From Azolla caroliniana (taxonomy: Eukaryota; Polypodiophyta), in NCBI GenBank assembly GCA_043228905.1, contig JBHGNT010000010.1:12648001-12712000 (forward strand): a stretch of DNA of 64,000 nt. Reading direction: 5' to 3'. Positions within the stretch are counted from its first letter, which is position 1; each line of letters opens with the position of its first letter. This document shows positions 46,361 to 59,230 of the stretch, piece by piece. Position numbers and translations under genes: made by a program. Under the pieces are notes generated by a model. That model was not told the DNA's origin and did no database searches. It saw nothing but the letters and a program-made list of their open reading frames with translations.

Positions 46361-46714
46361 TCAACCCCCCTTACTCTTGGGAATAACCAACGTAGACCAT
46401 GATACTTTGGCTGCCACGTTGTCTTTCCTCATCCCAGCCCAAAGGAATCCCCTAATACACGCTTTAACATTACAAATAGCTTGCTTGTCAAACATCCACA
46501 CTGAAACTGCATGCCATAACGTAGACAAGAGCACATGGTTAGCTAATATGATCCTGCCAGCCAATGATAAGTTCATCCCTGACCAGTTGCGAATTTTGTC
46601 ACAGATTTTGCTTTGAATTTGTTGCAATTGATTTCCTTTGTCGATATCTACCCCAATCCACATTCCCAGATACCGAGTGGCTTCCCCGTTTGCAAATCCA
46701 TTTGAATTCAGCAT
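46361..46714 (-). pseudogene. LINE ORF2 post-RT region (YLGMWIG/LSLAGR) fragment
   Basis: Minus-strand frame with TRYLGMWIGVD, NLSLAGRIILANHVLLSTLWHAVSVW, IRGFLWAG and VSW...KSKGG in the order typical of L1-type ORF2 after the RT core. It ends at a stop in a run of six G, where a frameshift breaks the expected GGL continuation. It is one frame off from the RT fragment upstream, with the shift near 46700-46714. Confidence 0.85.
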
Positions 46715-46982
46715 TTAGCTTCCAAATAGGCTCGGACTCCAAGCTGATCCAAAAACCCTTCGACTTCTTCCAATTGATGGACACTCTCAATGGCTTGCAA
46801 AAGAGCTCAATAGCACTCTGTGCCGTCTCAAGATTCGCTTCATTTCCTTGGAGGTATAGCATCGTATCGTCCGCGAACTCCGAGTCCACCAGTGACTTCC
46901 TTGAATTAGGGATCAAAAGACCATGAAAATTTTCCCTTTGACTGTTAAAAAGGGCAGACATTGCTTCAGTAATAAAATGGAA
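46599..46982 (-). pseudogene. LINE reverse transcriptase fragment with FADD motif
   Basis: Minus-strand reading starts inside the RT (FHFITEAMSAL), followed by GLLIP and the catalytic FADD motif (codons 46877-46866), then LYLQGNEANLETA and LRVSINWKKSKG. The first 14 residues of the open frame (47024-46983) are read from satellite DNA and are not LINE. The endonuclease and the first half of RT are missing. Beyond about 46714 the frame is shifted. Confidence 0.85.
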
Positions 46983-47942
46983 ACGTGCGGGTACAAGTAC
47001 AGGCATAGGAAAAACTAGATACATTATATGTCATGAGTTAATGTGGCATCGATAAAAACGATAGTGTGTTAGAATAATCCTCTATTCCTTGTTGATGCTT
47101 GCGCAATATATAAATGTTATTTATTAGTAATCAATGATTGCAATATTAAAAAGTGTAGAAAATGTGATCCATTGTAGTCTACTTGGCTAGAATACTCGGC
47201 TCTCTCCAAAGAGACCAGGGTTTAACTCTCGGGAATAGGAAGGACAATATCATATATAAAATTTTGTGACGCATGTCATGTCTTAACTATTTGATAACTC
47301 AAAAACTCAAGACGTAAAATAGTTAGAATAATATACAATTAACAAAATAATCAATCTTATGTTTGAAGGATTGACGACGAACTTTGCTTTGATTTTTTTC
47401 TCAAAACATCAATTTCTAAACTTAATCCCATTATTCAATTAATAGTATAGGTTTCAAATGAGATTTGACAAAACATTATGTTGTTCGGGACAAGAAGAAG
47501 CAATATATTTAGTCGTGGTTATTCCTCAACATTGTTACGACAAATTAGTACACCAACAATTATAGTTTGGATAACTTCATACAATTTGCAAAAATACGCA
47601 TTGATTGTCAAATAATGGTGAATTCCCGATGAGCATTGCACAATGTTTCTTTATTTGAAGTAAAACACTAAAATATTACATTCACTAATTCATTTACTAA
47701 ATGAATTCCAATGTAGTCTAGTTGGTTCAGATCCTTGTTTTTTACATGAGACTCCCTGGTACAACAACTCACATGGGAAAAACTAGATACATCATAGATC
47801 ATGAGGTAATATCGCATCGATAAAAACCCTTGAAATTATTAAATCTTAAAAACGAGAGTGTGTTAGAATAATCCTCGGTTTCTCATTAATATTATTTATT
47901 ACTAATCAATGATTGAAAAATTAAAAAGTAGACAAGATATGA

Positions 47943-48014
47943 TCCATTGTAGTCTAGTTGGTTAGTATAGTCGGCTTTCACCCGAGAGACCCGTGTTCAA
48001 CTCCCGGCAATGGA
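47943..48014 (+). pseudogene. tRNA-Glu-like module (TTC)
   Basis: Paralogue of 32850, with the same anticodon-stem and T-stem mismatch positions. Acceptor perfect. Confidence 0.6.
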
Positions 48015-49247
48015 AACGACAATATCATATATTAAATTTTCGACGCATATCATCTGTGAACTGTTTGATAATTCAAAAACTCAAGACCTAAAGTAGGTGT
48101 TCCAATAATGTACAATTAACAAAATAATCAATAAATTGAATTTCTAAACTTACTCCCATTATTTGATTAATGGTAGAGGTTTCGCATGAAATTGGACAAA
48201 ACATTATGTTGTTCGAGACAACAAAAAGATGTATATTTGGTTGTGGTTGTTCATCAATATTGGTATGACAAATTAGTACACGAACAATTATAGTTTCGAT
48301 AACTCGATACAATTTCAAACAATATGCATAGATTGCAGAATAATGGTCAACTGTCGATGAGGATTGCCAAATGAATTCCATTGCAATCAAGTTGCCTCGA
48401 ATCTTTGATTCTTAATCGAAACGCAATAGAAAAAACTAGATACATTATATATAATGAGTTACTGTGGCATCGATAAAAATCCGTGAAATTATTAAATCTT
48501 AAAAACAACAGTGTGTTAGAACAATCCTCAGTTTTTCATTGATGCTTAAGCAATATATAAATATTATTTATTACCAATCAATGATTGCAATATTAAAAAG
48601 TGCACAAGATGTGATCCATTGAAGTCTAGTTGGTTAGAATACTCGGTTCTCACCCGAGATACTCGTGCTCAACTCCTGGCAGTAGAAAGGACAATATCAT
48701 ATATATAATTTTGCGACGCATTTCATGTGTTAACTGTTTGATAACTCAAAAACTCAACACATAAAGTAGCTGTTACAATAATGTAAAATTAACAAAATAA
48801 TCAATATTATGTTTGAAGGATTGATGACAAACTTTCCTTTGGTTTTAATAGTTTCGATAACTTGATAGAATTTCCAAACATACGCATTGATAGTAGAATA
48901 ATGTTGAATTCTCGATCAACATTGCACCATAGTTTTTTATTTGAAGAGAAGCACTAGAATATTACATTGACCAATTCATTTACTAAATGAATTCTATGGT
49001 AGTCTAGTTGGTTCGGATCCTTGTTTTTTACACGAGACTCTCGGGTACAACAATAGGCATTGGAAAAACTAGATACGTCATAGATCATGAGGTAATGTCG
49101 CATAGATAAAAACCCTTGAAATTATTTAATCTTAAAAACGAGAGTGTGAGAGAATAATCCTCAGTTTCTCGTTGATACTTGCTCAATATATCAATATTAT
49201 TTATTAGTAATCTATGATTGCAATATTAAGAAGTACACAAGATAGGA

Positions 49248-49319
49248 TCCATTGTAGTCTAGTTGGTTAGGATACTCGGCTTTCACCCGAGAGACCCGGG
49301 TTCAACTCCCGACAATGGA
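49248..49319 (+). pseudogene. Near-intact tRNA-Glu-like module (TTC)
   Basis: The acceptor, D arm and anticodon stem CTCGG/CCGAG are perfect, and both boxes are intact. The single defect is a C-A mismatch closing the T stem (CCGGG/CCCGA). Confidence 0.65.
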
Positions 49320-50305
49320 ACTGATTATATCATATATTAAATTTCCGACTCATAGCATGTGTTAACGGTTTGATAACTCAAAAACTCAAGACCCAAAGTA
49401 GATGTTACAATAATGTACAAATAACAAAATAATCAATGTTATGTTTGAAGGTTTGATGACGAACTTTCCTTTCATTTTTTTCTCCTAACATCAATTTCTA
49501 AACTTAATCCCAATATTCCATTAATAGTGGATGTTTCAAATGAAATTTGACAAAACATTATGTTGTTCGGGACAAGAATAAGAAATATATTTAGTCGTGC
49601 TTATTTCTCAACATGGTTATGACAAATTAGTACACCGACAATTATAGTTTGGATAACTGGATAGAATTTCCAAAAATACGCATAGATTGTAGAATAATGG
49701 TGAACTCTCGATTAACATTGCACCATATTTCTTTATTTGAAGCAAAGCACATGAATATTACATTAACTAATTCACTTACTAAATGAATTCCATTGTAGTC
49801 TAGTTGGTTCGCATCCTTGTTTTTTACATGAGACTCCCGGCTAGAACATTATGTTGTTCGGGAAAACAAGAAGCGGTAGATTTGGTTATGGTTATTCCTG
49901 AACATTGTTATAACAAATTACTATACCAACAATTATAGTTTGGATCACTTGATACATAGATTTTAGAATAATGGTCAATTGTCGATCACTATTCGACTAT
50001 GTTTCTTGATTTGTAACAAAGGACTACAATGGTACATTAACTAATTCATTAACAAACGACTAGAATGATACATTATAATCTAGTTGCCTCGGATCCTTAC
50101 TTTTTACCTCGGACGCCCGACTACAAGTAGATATATCATATATAATGAATTAATGTGGCATCGATAAAAACCCTTGAAATTATCAAATCCTTAAAACGAT
50201 AGTGTGTTAGAACAACCCTCAGTTTGTCATTGATGCTTGCGCAATATATAAATATTATTTGTTTCTAATCAATCAGTGCAATATAAAAAACCACACAAGA
50301 TGTGA

Positions 50306-50377
50306 TCCATTGTAGTCTAGTTGGTTAGGATACTTAGCTTTCACCCGAGAGACCCGGGTTTAACTCCCGGCAATGGA
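50306..50377 (+). pseudogene. tRNA-Glu-like module (TTC), copy of 267
   Basis: Same sequence and same B-box defect as 267, exactly 50039 bp away. Confidence 0.65.
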
Positions 50378-51096
50378 AACGACAATATCATATATAAAAT
50401 TTCCGACGTATATCATGTGTTAATTGTTTGATAACTCAAATAGTCAAGCTCTAAAGTAGTTGTTAGAATAATGTACAATTAACAAAATAATCAATATTAT
50501 GTTTGAAGGATTGATGACGAACCTTGCTTTGATTTGTTTCTCCTAACATCAATTTCTAAACTTAATCCCATTATTCAATTAATAGTATAGGTTTCAAATG
50601 AGATTTGACAAAACATTATGTTGTTCGGGACAATAGGAAGCAGTATATTTAGTCGTGGTTATTCCTCAACATTGTTACGATAAATTAGTACACCAAGAAT
50701 TATAATTTGGATAACTTGATACAATTTCTAAAAATACACATAGATTGTCGAATAATGGTGAATTCATGAGCATTGCACCATGTTTCTTTATTTGATCGAA
50801 AGCACATGAATATTACATTAACTAATTCATTTACTAAATGAATTCCATTCTACTCTAGTTCGTTCGAATAATTTTTCTTTACACGAGACTCTCGGCTACA
50901 GCAATAACCATTGGAAAAACTAGATACATCATAGATTATGAGGTAATGTCGCATCGATAAAAACCCTTGAAATTATTAAATCTTAAAAATGAGAGTGTGT
51001 TAGAATAATACTAAGTCTGTCGTTGATGCTTTCCCATTATATAAATATTACTTATTACTAATCTACGATTGCAATATATCTATACACAAGATAGGA

Positions 51097-51168
51097 TCCA
51101 TTGAAGTCTGGTTGGTTAGATTACTCGGTTCTCACCCGAGAGACTCGGGTTCAACTCCCGGCAATGAA
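51097..51168 (+). pseudogene. tRNA-Glu-like module, CAATGAA subclass (CTC)
   Basis: Paralogue of 1025. One added change at the last anticodon-stem base (CTCGG TTCTCAC). Confidence 0.6.
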
Positions 51169-51657
51169 AACGACAATATCATATATTAAATTTCCGACAT
51201 ATATCTTGTGTTAATTATTTGATAACTAAAAAACTCAAGACCTAAAAAGTAAAATTAACAAAATAATCAATATTATGTTTGAATGATTGATAACAGACTT
51301 TAGTTTCGTTTTATAGTTTGGATAACTTGATAGAATTTCCAAACATACGCATAGATTGTAGAGTAATGTTGAACTCTCGATCAACATTGCACCATAATTC
51401 TTTATTTGAAGAAAAGCACTAGAATATTAAATTAACTAATTCATTTACAAAATGAATTCTATTGTAGTCTAGTTGGTTCGGATCCTTGTTTTTTACACGA
51501 GACTCCCGGGTACAACAATAGGCATTGGAAAAAATAGATCCATCATGGATCATGAGGTAATGTCGTATCGATAAAAACCCTTGAAATTATTTAATCTTAA
51601 AAACCAGAGTGTGTTACTAATCAATGATTGCAATATTAAAAAGTGTATCAGATGTGA

Positions 51658-51729
51658 TCCATTGAAGTCTAGTTGGATAGATTACTCGGCTCTTACCCGA
51701 GAGACTCGGGTTCAACTCCCGGCAATGAA
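51658..51729 (+). pseudogene. tRNA-like module with anticodon CTT
   Basis: CTCTTAC loop with perfect flanking stem. CAATGAA subclass. D loop changed (TTGGATAG). Confidence 0.6.
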
Positions 51730-52897
51730 AATGACAATATCATATATTAAATATCCGATGCATATCTTGTGTTAACTGTTTGATAACTCAAAAACTCAAG
51801 ACCTAAAGTAGATGTTACAATAATGTACAATTAACAAAATAATCAATATTCTCTTTGAAGGATTGATTTAGAATTTTGCTTTCATTTTTTTCTCCTAGCA
51901 TCAATTTCTAAACCTAATCCCATTATTCAATTAATAGTAGAGGTTTCAAATGAAATTTGACAAAATATTATGTTGTTCGGGACAAGAAGAAGCAATATAT
52001 TTAGTCGTGCTTATTTCTCATCATGGTTACGACAAATTAGTACACCGACAATTATAGTTTGGATAACTTGATAGAATTTCCAAAAATACGCATAGATTGT
52101 AGAGTAATGGTGAACTCTCGATCAACATTGCACCATATTTCTTTATTTGAAGCAAAGCACATGAATATTACATTAACTAATTCACTTACTAAATGAATTC
52201 CTTTGTAGTCTAGTTGGTTCAGATCCTAAAGTAGTTGTTACAATAATGTACAATTAAGAAAATAATCCAAACATTAATTTCTCCTAACATTAATTTCTAA
52301 ACTTAATCCCAATATTCTCTTTGAAGGATTGATTTAGAATTTTGCTTTCATTTTTTTCTCCTAACATCAATTTCTAAACCTAATCCCATTATTCAATTAA
52401 TAGTAGAGGTTTCAAATGAAATTTGACAAAACATTATGTTGTTTGGGACAAGAAGTAGTATATTTAGTCGTGGTTATTCCTCAACATTGTTACGATAAAT
52501 TAGTACACCAACAAATATAGTTTGGATAACTCCATACAATTTGAAACAATACCTATAGATTGCAGAATATTTGTGAACTGTCAATGAGCATTGCATTATG
52601 TTTCTCTATTTGTAACATAGGAGTAGAATGGTACATTAACTAATTCATTTACCAAACGAATTCCATTGAAATCCAGTTGCGTCGTATCCTGGCTTTTTAC
52701 CTGAGACGCACGGGTACAAGTAGATATATCATATATCATGAGTTAATGTGGCATCGAGAAAAACCCTTGAAATTATTAAATAAAAAATCGAGAGTGTGAT
52801 AGAATAATCCTCAGTTTCTCGTTGATGCTTGCGCAATATATAAATTTTATTTATTACTAATCAATGATTACAATATTAGAAAGTGCACAAGATGTGA

Positions 52898-52969
52898 TCC
52901 ATTGTAGTCTAGTTGGTTAGGATACATGGCTCTCACCCGAGACACTCGGGTTCAATTCCCGGCAATGGA
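52898..52969 (+). pseudogene. Near-intact tRNA-Glu-like module (CTC)
   Basis: All stems pair except one A-A clash in the anticodon stem (CATGG/CCGAG). The T stem TCGGG/CCCGG uses one wobble. Confidence 0.6.
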
Positions 52970-53657
52970 AACGATATTATCATATATTTAAAGTCTGACA
53001 CATACCATGTGTTAACTGTTTGATTACTCGAAAACTCAAAAGCTAAAGTAGGTGTTACAATAATGTACAATTAACTAAATAATCAATATTATGCTAGACG
53101 GATTGATGACGAAATTTACTTTGATTTCTTTCTCCTAATATCAATTTCTAAACTTAATCCCATTATTCGATTAATGGTAGTGGTTTCGAATGAACTTGGA
53201 TGAAACATTATGTTGTTCGGGTCAACAACAAGAAGTATATTTAGTTGTGGTTATTCCGCAACATTGTTATGATAAATTAGTATACCAACAAGTATAGTTT
53301 GGATAACTCGATACAATTTCAAACAATACGCACACATTGCCGAATAATGGTTAACTGTCAATGAGCATTGCACCATGTTTCTTTTTTTGTAACAAAGGAC
53401 TAGAATGGTACATTAACTAATTCATTTATTAAATGAATTCTATTGTAATCAAGTTGCCTCGGATACTTGCTTATAACCCGAGACGCACGACTACAAGTAC
53501 ATATATCATATATTATGAGTTAATGTGGCATCGATAAAAACCCTTGAAATTATTAAATCTTAAACCGAGAGTGTGTTAGAATAATCCTCAGTTTTTCGTT
53601 CATGCTTGCGAAAAATATATATACATATATTTTCTAATCAATGATTGCAAGATGTAA

Positions 53658-53729
53658 TCCATTGTAGTCTAGTTGGTTAGAATACTCTGCTCCCACCCAA
53701 GAGAACCGGGTTCAACTCCCGTCAATGGA
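53658..53729 (+). pseudogene. tRNA-like module with CCC in the anticodon position
   Basis: Acceptor perfect; anticodon stem broken. It runs into beta-type flank, as at 5478. Confidence 0.55.
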
Positions 53730-55103
53730 TACATCATAGCCATGAGTTAATTTGGCATATATATAAAAACGCGTGAAATTATTAAATCTTAAAAAGGAGA
53801 CTATGTTAGAATAATCCTGTGTTTCTCGTAGATGCTTGCGCAATATATAAATATTATTTATTTTTTTCTTTTAACATCAATTTCTAAACTTAATCCTATT
53901 ATTCAATTAATGGTAGAGGTTTCAAATGAAATTTGACAAAACATTATGTTGTTCGAGATAACAAGAAGCAGTATATTTAGTTCTGGTTATTCCACAACTT
54001 TGTTACGGCAAATTATTACACCAACAATTAGATTTTGGAATTTCAAACAATACGCATAGATTGCAGAATAATGGTCAATTGTCGATGAGTATGCACCATG
54101 TTTCTTTATTTCTAACAAAGGACTAAAATGGTACATTAACTAAGTCATTTACTAAATGAATAGCATTGTAATGAAGTTGCCTTGGATCCTAGCTTTTTAC
54201 CTGAGACGCCCGGGTAGAAGTAGATATATCCTATATCATGAGTTAATATGGCATCGATGGAAACCCTTAAAATTATTAAATCTTAATAACGAGAGTGTGT
54301 TAGAATAATCCTCTGTTTGTCGTTGATGCTTGCACAATATATAAATATTATTTATTACTAATCAATGATTGCAATATTATTTATTACTAATCAATGAAAT
54401 GCAAACGACAATATGATATATTAAACTTCCGACGCATATCATGTGTTAATTGTTTGATAACTCAAAAACTCAAGACCTAAAGTAGGCATTATAATAATGT
54501 ACAATTAACAAAATAATCAATATTATGTTTGAAGGTCTGAGAAAGAACTTTACTAACATCAATATTATGATTTTTCTCTCCTAAGATCAATTATTCGATT
54601 AATGGTAGAGATTTTAATTGAAATTGGACAAAACATTATGTTGTTCGGGAAAACAAGAAGCAGTATATTTCGTTGTGGTTATTCGTCAACATTGTTATGA
54701 CAAATTAGTACACCAACAATTACAGTTTGGATAACTAGATACAATTTCAAACAATACGCATCGGTTGTAGAATAATGGTCAACTATCGATGACTATTGCA
54801 CCATGTTTCTTTATTTGTAACAAAGCACTAGAAATGTAAATTAACTAATTCATTTACTAAATAAATTCCATTTTTATCAAGTTGCCTCGCATCCTTGCTT
54901 TTTACATGCGACGCCCGGGTACAAGTAGATATACCATATATCATGAGTATATGTGGCATCGAAAAAAACTCTTGAAATTATTAAATCCTAAAAACGAGAG
55001 TGTGTTAAAATAATCCTCAGTTTTTCGTTGATACTTGTGCAATATATAAATATTATTTATTTATAATCAATGATAGCAAGATTAAAAAGCACACAATATG
55101 TGA

Positions 55104-55178
55104 TCCACGATAGTCTAGTTGGTTAAAATACTCGGCTCTCACCGGAGAGACCCGGGTTCAACTCTCGCCATTGATGGA
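55104..55178 (+). pseudogene. tRNA-Glu-like module with 3-nt insertion (CTC)
   Basis: Shares the TCCACGA start and ATTGATGGA end with 9698. Confidence 0.55.
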
Positions 55179-55594
55179 AACAACAATATCATATATAAAA
55201 AATTTCGACGCATATCACGTGTTATTTGTCTGATAACTCAGAAACTCGAGTCCTAAAGTAGGTGTTACAATAATCTACAATTAACAAAATAATGAATATT
55301 ATGTTTAAACGATTGATGATGAACTTTTCTTTGATTTTCTTCTCCTAACATCAATTTTTAAACATGATTCCATTATTCGATTAATGGTAGAGGTTTCGAA
55401 TGAAATTGGAGAAAATATTATGTGGTTCGGGACAATAAGAAGAAGTATATTTAGTTGTGGTTATTCCTCAACATTGTTACAATAAATTAGCACACCAACA
55501 ATTAGAGTTTAGATAACTTGATTCAATTTCAAACAATACGCATAGATTGCAGAATAATTTTCTACTGTCGACAAGCATTGTACCATTTTACTTT

Positions 55595-55666
55595 ATTTGT
55601 GTAGTCTAGTTGGTTAGGATACTCGCCTCTCACCCAAGAGAGCCGGGTTCAATTCCCGTTTATGGA
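55595..55666 (+). pseudogene. tRNA-Glu-like module without 5' acceptor (CTC)
   Basis: The TTTATTTGTG joint precedes TAGTCTAG, and the 3' end is CCCGTTTATGGA. Tandem relative of 56830. Confidence 0.55.
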
Positions 55667-56373
55667 AACAACGATATCATATATTAAACTTCCGACGCAA
55701 ATCATGTGTTAACTGTTTGATAACTCAAAAACTCAAGACCTAAAGTAGGTGTTACAATAATGTACAATTAACAAAATAATCAATATTATGTTTAAAGGAC
55801 CGAGAAAGAACTTTACTTTGATTTTTTTCTCCTAACATCAATTTCTAAACTTAATCCCATTATTCGATTAATGGTAGAGGTTTTAAGTTAAATTGGACAA
55901 AAATTATGTTGCTCGGGGCAACAAGAAGCAGTATATTTGGTTGTGGTTATTCGTCAACATTGTTACGGCAAATTAGTACACCAACAATTGTAGTTTGGAT
56001 AACTAGATACAATTTCAAACAATAAACATCGGTTGTAGAATAATGGTCAACTATCAATGACTATTGCACCATGTTTCTTTATTTGTAACAAAGCACTAGA
56101 AATGTAAATTAACTAATTCATTTACTAAATGAATTCCATTTTCATGAAGTTGCCTCGGATCCTTGCTTTTTACATGTGACGCCCGGCTACAAGTAGATAT
56201 ACCATATATCATGAGTATATGTGGCATCGATAAAAACTCTTGAAATTATTAAATCCTAAAAAGGGGAGTGTGTTAAAATAATCCTCAGTTTTTAGTTGAT
56301 GCTTGCGCAATATATATATATATTATTTATTTCTAATCAATCATAGCAAGATTAAAAAGCACACAATATTTGA

Positions 56374-56445
56374 TCCACGATAGTCTAGTTGGTAAGGATA
56401 CTTGGGTCTCACCTGAGAGACCCGGGTTCAACTCTCGCCAATGGA
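56374..56445 (+). pseudogene. tRNA-Glu-like module (CTC-like)
   Basis: Tandem copy of the 55104 lineage without the 3-nt insertion. Loop GTCTCAC; acceptor TCCACGA/CAATGGA mismatched. Confidence 0.55.
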
Positions 56446-56829
56446 AACAACAATATCATATATTAAATTTTCGATGCATATCAAGTGTTAAAGTATATCT
56501 TACAATAATGTACAATTAACAAAATAATCAATATTATGTTTGAATGATTGATGACGAACTTTACTTTGATTTTCTTCTGCTAACATCAATTTCTAAACTT
56601 AATTCCATTATTCGATTAATGGTAGAGGTTTCGAATGAAATTGGAGAAAATATTATGTGGTTTGGGACAACAAGAAGAAGTATATTTAGCTATGGTTATT
56701 CCTCAACATTGTTACGATAAATTAGTACACCAAGAATTATAGTTTAGATAACTTGATTCAATTTCAAACAATACGCATAGATTGCAGAATAATGTGCAAC
56801 TGTCAACAAGCATTGTACCATTTCTGTTT

Positions 56830-56901
56830 ATTTGTGTAGTCTAGTTGGTCAGGATACTCGGCTCTCACACGAGAGACCCGGGTTCAATTCCCGTCTATGG
56901 A
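56830..56901 (+). pseudogene. tRNA-Glu-like module without 5' acceptor (CTC)
   Basis: The full-length form of the truncated 10193 module. B box GGTTCAATTCC intact; 3' end CCCGTCTATGGA. Confidence 0.55.
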
Positions 56902-57532
56902 AACGACAATCTCATATATTAAACTTCCGACGCATATCATGTGTTAACTGTTTGATAACTCATAAACTCAAGACTTAAAGTAGGTGTTACAATAATGTAC
57001 AATTAACAAAATAATCAATATTATGTTTGAAGGACTGATAAAGAACTGAACTTTGATTTTTTTCTCCTAACATCAATTTGTAAACTTAATCCCATTTTTC
57101 GATTAATAGTAGAGGTTTTAATTGAAATTGGACAAAACATTATGTTCTTCAGGACAACATGAAGCAGTATATTTGGTTGTGGTTATTCGTCAACATTGTT
57201 ACGGCAAATTACGCATAGATTGTAGAATAATGATGAACTCTCGATCAACATGGCACTATATTTTTTTATTTGAAGCAAAGCTCTAGAATATTACACATTA
57301 ACTAATTCATTTACTTAATGAATTCCATTATAGTCTAGTTGGCATTAGAAAAACTAGACACATCCGAGATCATGAGGTAATGTTGAATCCATAAAAACCC
57401 TTGAAATTATTAAATCTTAAAAACAAGAGTGTGTTAGAATAATCCTCAGTTTCGAGTCAATGCTTGCGCAATATATAAATATTATTTATTACTAATTAAT
57501 GATTGCAATATTAAAAAGTACACTAGATATGA

Positions 57533-57604
57533 TCCATTGTACTCTAGTTGGTAAGGATACTTGGCTCTCACCCAAGAGACCCAGGGTGAACTCCCAGCAA
57601 TTGA
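57533..57604 (+). pseudogene. tRNA-Glu-like module (CTC), copy of 21262
   Basis: Same GTGAACT T loop. The T stem is now CCAGG/CCCAG, so the compensation seen at 21262 is lost here. Confidence 0.6.
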
Positions 57605-58288
57605 AACGATAATATCATGTGTTAATTGTTTGGTAACTCAAAAACTCAAACTCTAAAGTAGTTGTTAGAATAATGTACAATTAACAAAATAATCAAAAGT
57701 ATGTTTGAAAGATTGATGACGAACTTTGCTTTGATATTTTTCTCCTAACACCAATATCTAAACTTAATCCCATTATTCCATTAATAGTATAGGTTTCAAA
57801 TGAAATTTGACAAAACATTATGTTGTTTGGGACCAGAAGAAGTAGTATATTTAGTGGTGGTTATTCGTCAACATTGTTACGACAAATTAGTACACCAAGA
57901 ATCATAGATTGGATAACTTGATACAATTTCTAAAAATACGAGTAGATTGTCGAATAATGGTGAATTCTCGATGAGCATTATTGCACCATGTTTCCTTATT
58001 TAAAGTAAAGCACTAGAATATTACATTAACGAATTCATTTACTAAATGAAGTCCATTGTAATCAAGTTGCCTCGGGTCCTTGCTTTTTACTTGAGACGCC
58101 CGGGTACAAGTACATTTATCCCATATCATGAGTTAATAACGCATTGATAAAAACTCTTGAAATTATTAAATCTTAAAAACGAGAGTGTGTTAGAATAATC
58201 CTCTGTTTCTCGTTGATGCTTGCGCACTATATAAATATTATTTATTACTAATCAATGATTGCAATATTAAAAAGTACACAAGATATGA

Positions 58289-58360
58289 TCCATTGTAGTC
58301 TAGTTGGTTAGGATACTCGGCTTTCACCCGAGAGACCCAGGTTCAACTCCTAGCAATGGA
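58289..58360 (+). pseudogene. Near-intact tRNA-Glu-like module (TTC), copy of 22015
   Basis: Same single T-stem mismatch as 22015 and otherwise perfect. Confidence 0.65.
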
Positions 58361-59230
58361 AATGACAATATCATATATTAAATTTCTGACGCATATCATG
58401 TGTTAACTGTTAGATAACTCAAAAACTCAGGACCTAAAGTAGATGTTACAATAATGTACAATTAATAAAATAATCAATATTATGTTGTAGATGTTAGAAT
58501 AATGTACAACTAACAAAATAATCAATATTATGTTTGAAGGATTGATGACGAACTTTGCTTTCATTTTTTTCTCCTAACATCAATTTCTAAATTTAATCCC
58601 ATTATTCAATTAATAGTAGAGGTTTGAAATGGAATTTGACACAAGATTATGTTGTTCGGGACCAGAAGAAGCAATATATTTACTCGTGGTTATTTATGAA
58701 CATTGTTACGACAAATTAGTACACCGACAATTATAGTTTGGATAACTTGATACAATTTCCAAAAATACGCATAGATTGTAGAATAATGGTGAACTCTCGA
58801 ACAACATTGTACCATATTTCTTTATTTGAAGCAAAGCACTGGAATATTACATTAACTAATTCATGTACTAAATGAATTCCATTGAATTCTAGTTGATTCG
58901 GATACTTGTTTTTCACACCAGACTCCCGAGTATAACATTATGTTGTTCAGGACAACAAGAAGCAGTAGATTTGGTTGTGGTTATTCGTCAACATTGTTAC
59001 GGCAAATTAGTACACCAACAATTTTAGTTGGGATAACTCGATTCAATTTCAAACAATACTCATAGATTGCAAAATAATGGTCAACTCTCGACAAGTTTTG
59101 CACCATGTTTCTTTTTTTGTAGCAATGCACTAGAATAGTGCATTAAGTAATATATTTACTAAATGAATTCCATTGTAATCAAGTTGTCTCGAATCGTTTA
59201 TTTTTACTCGAAACATGCAGGTACAAGTAC

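Larger units (their letters stand above)
46980..59230 (+). repeat. tRNA-Glu-derived macrosatellite, block S4
   Basis: Alpha modules start at 47168, 47943, 48615, 49248, 50306, 51097, 51658, 52898, 53658, 55104, 55595, 56374, 56830, 57533 and 58289. 47040-48790 is a copy of 31690-33700. From 50040 it matches the start of the window (offset 50039, later 50072), with losses at about 51615 (skips the equivalent of roughly 1.55-3.45 kb) and 54390 (skips roughly 6.2-9.0 kb). A tandem duplication of about 1.25 kb covers 55104-56830. Near 57440 it switches from block-A-like to block-D-like sequence. Confidence 0.9.

Noticed and set aside
45402-46926. Plus-strand open frames across the 45.4-46.9 kb insertion
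   Set aside because: The minus strand reads as LINE ORF2 with FADD and LSLAGR motifs; the plus-strand frames have none.
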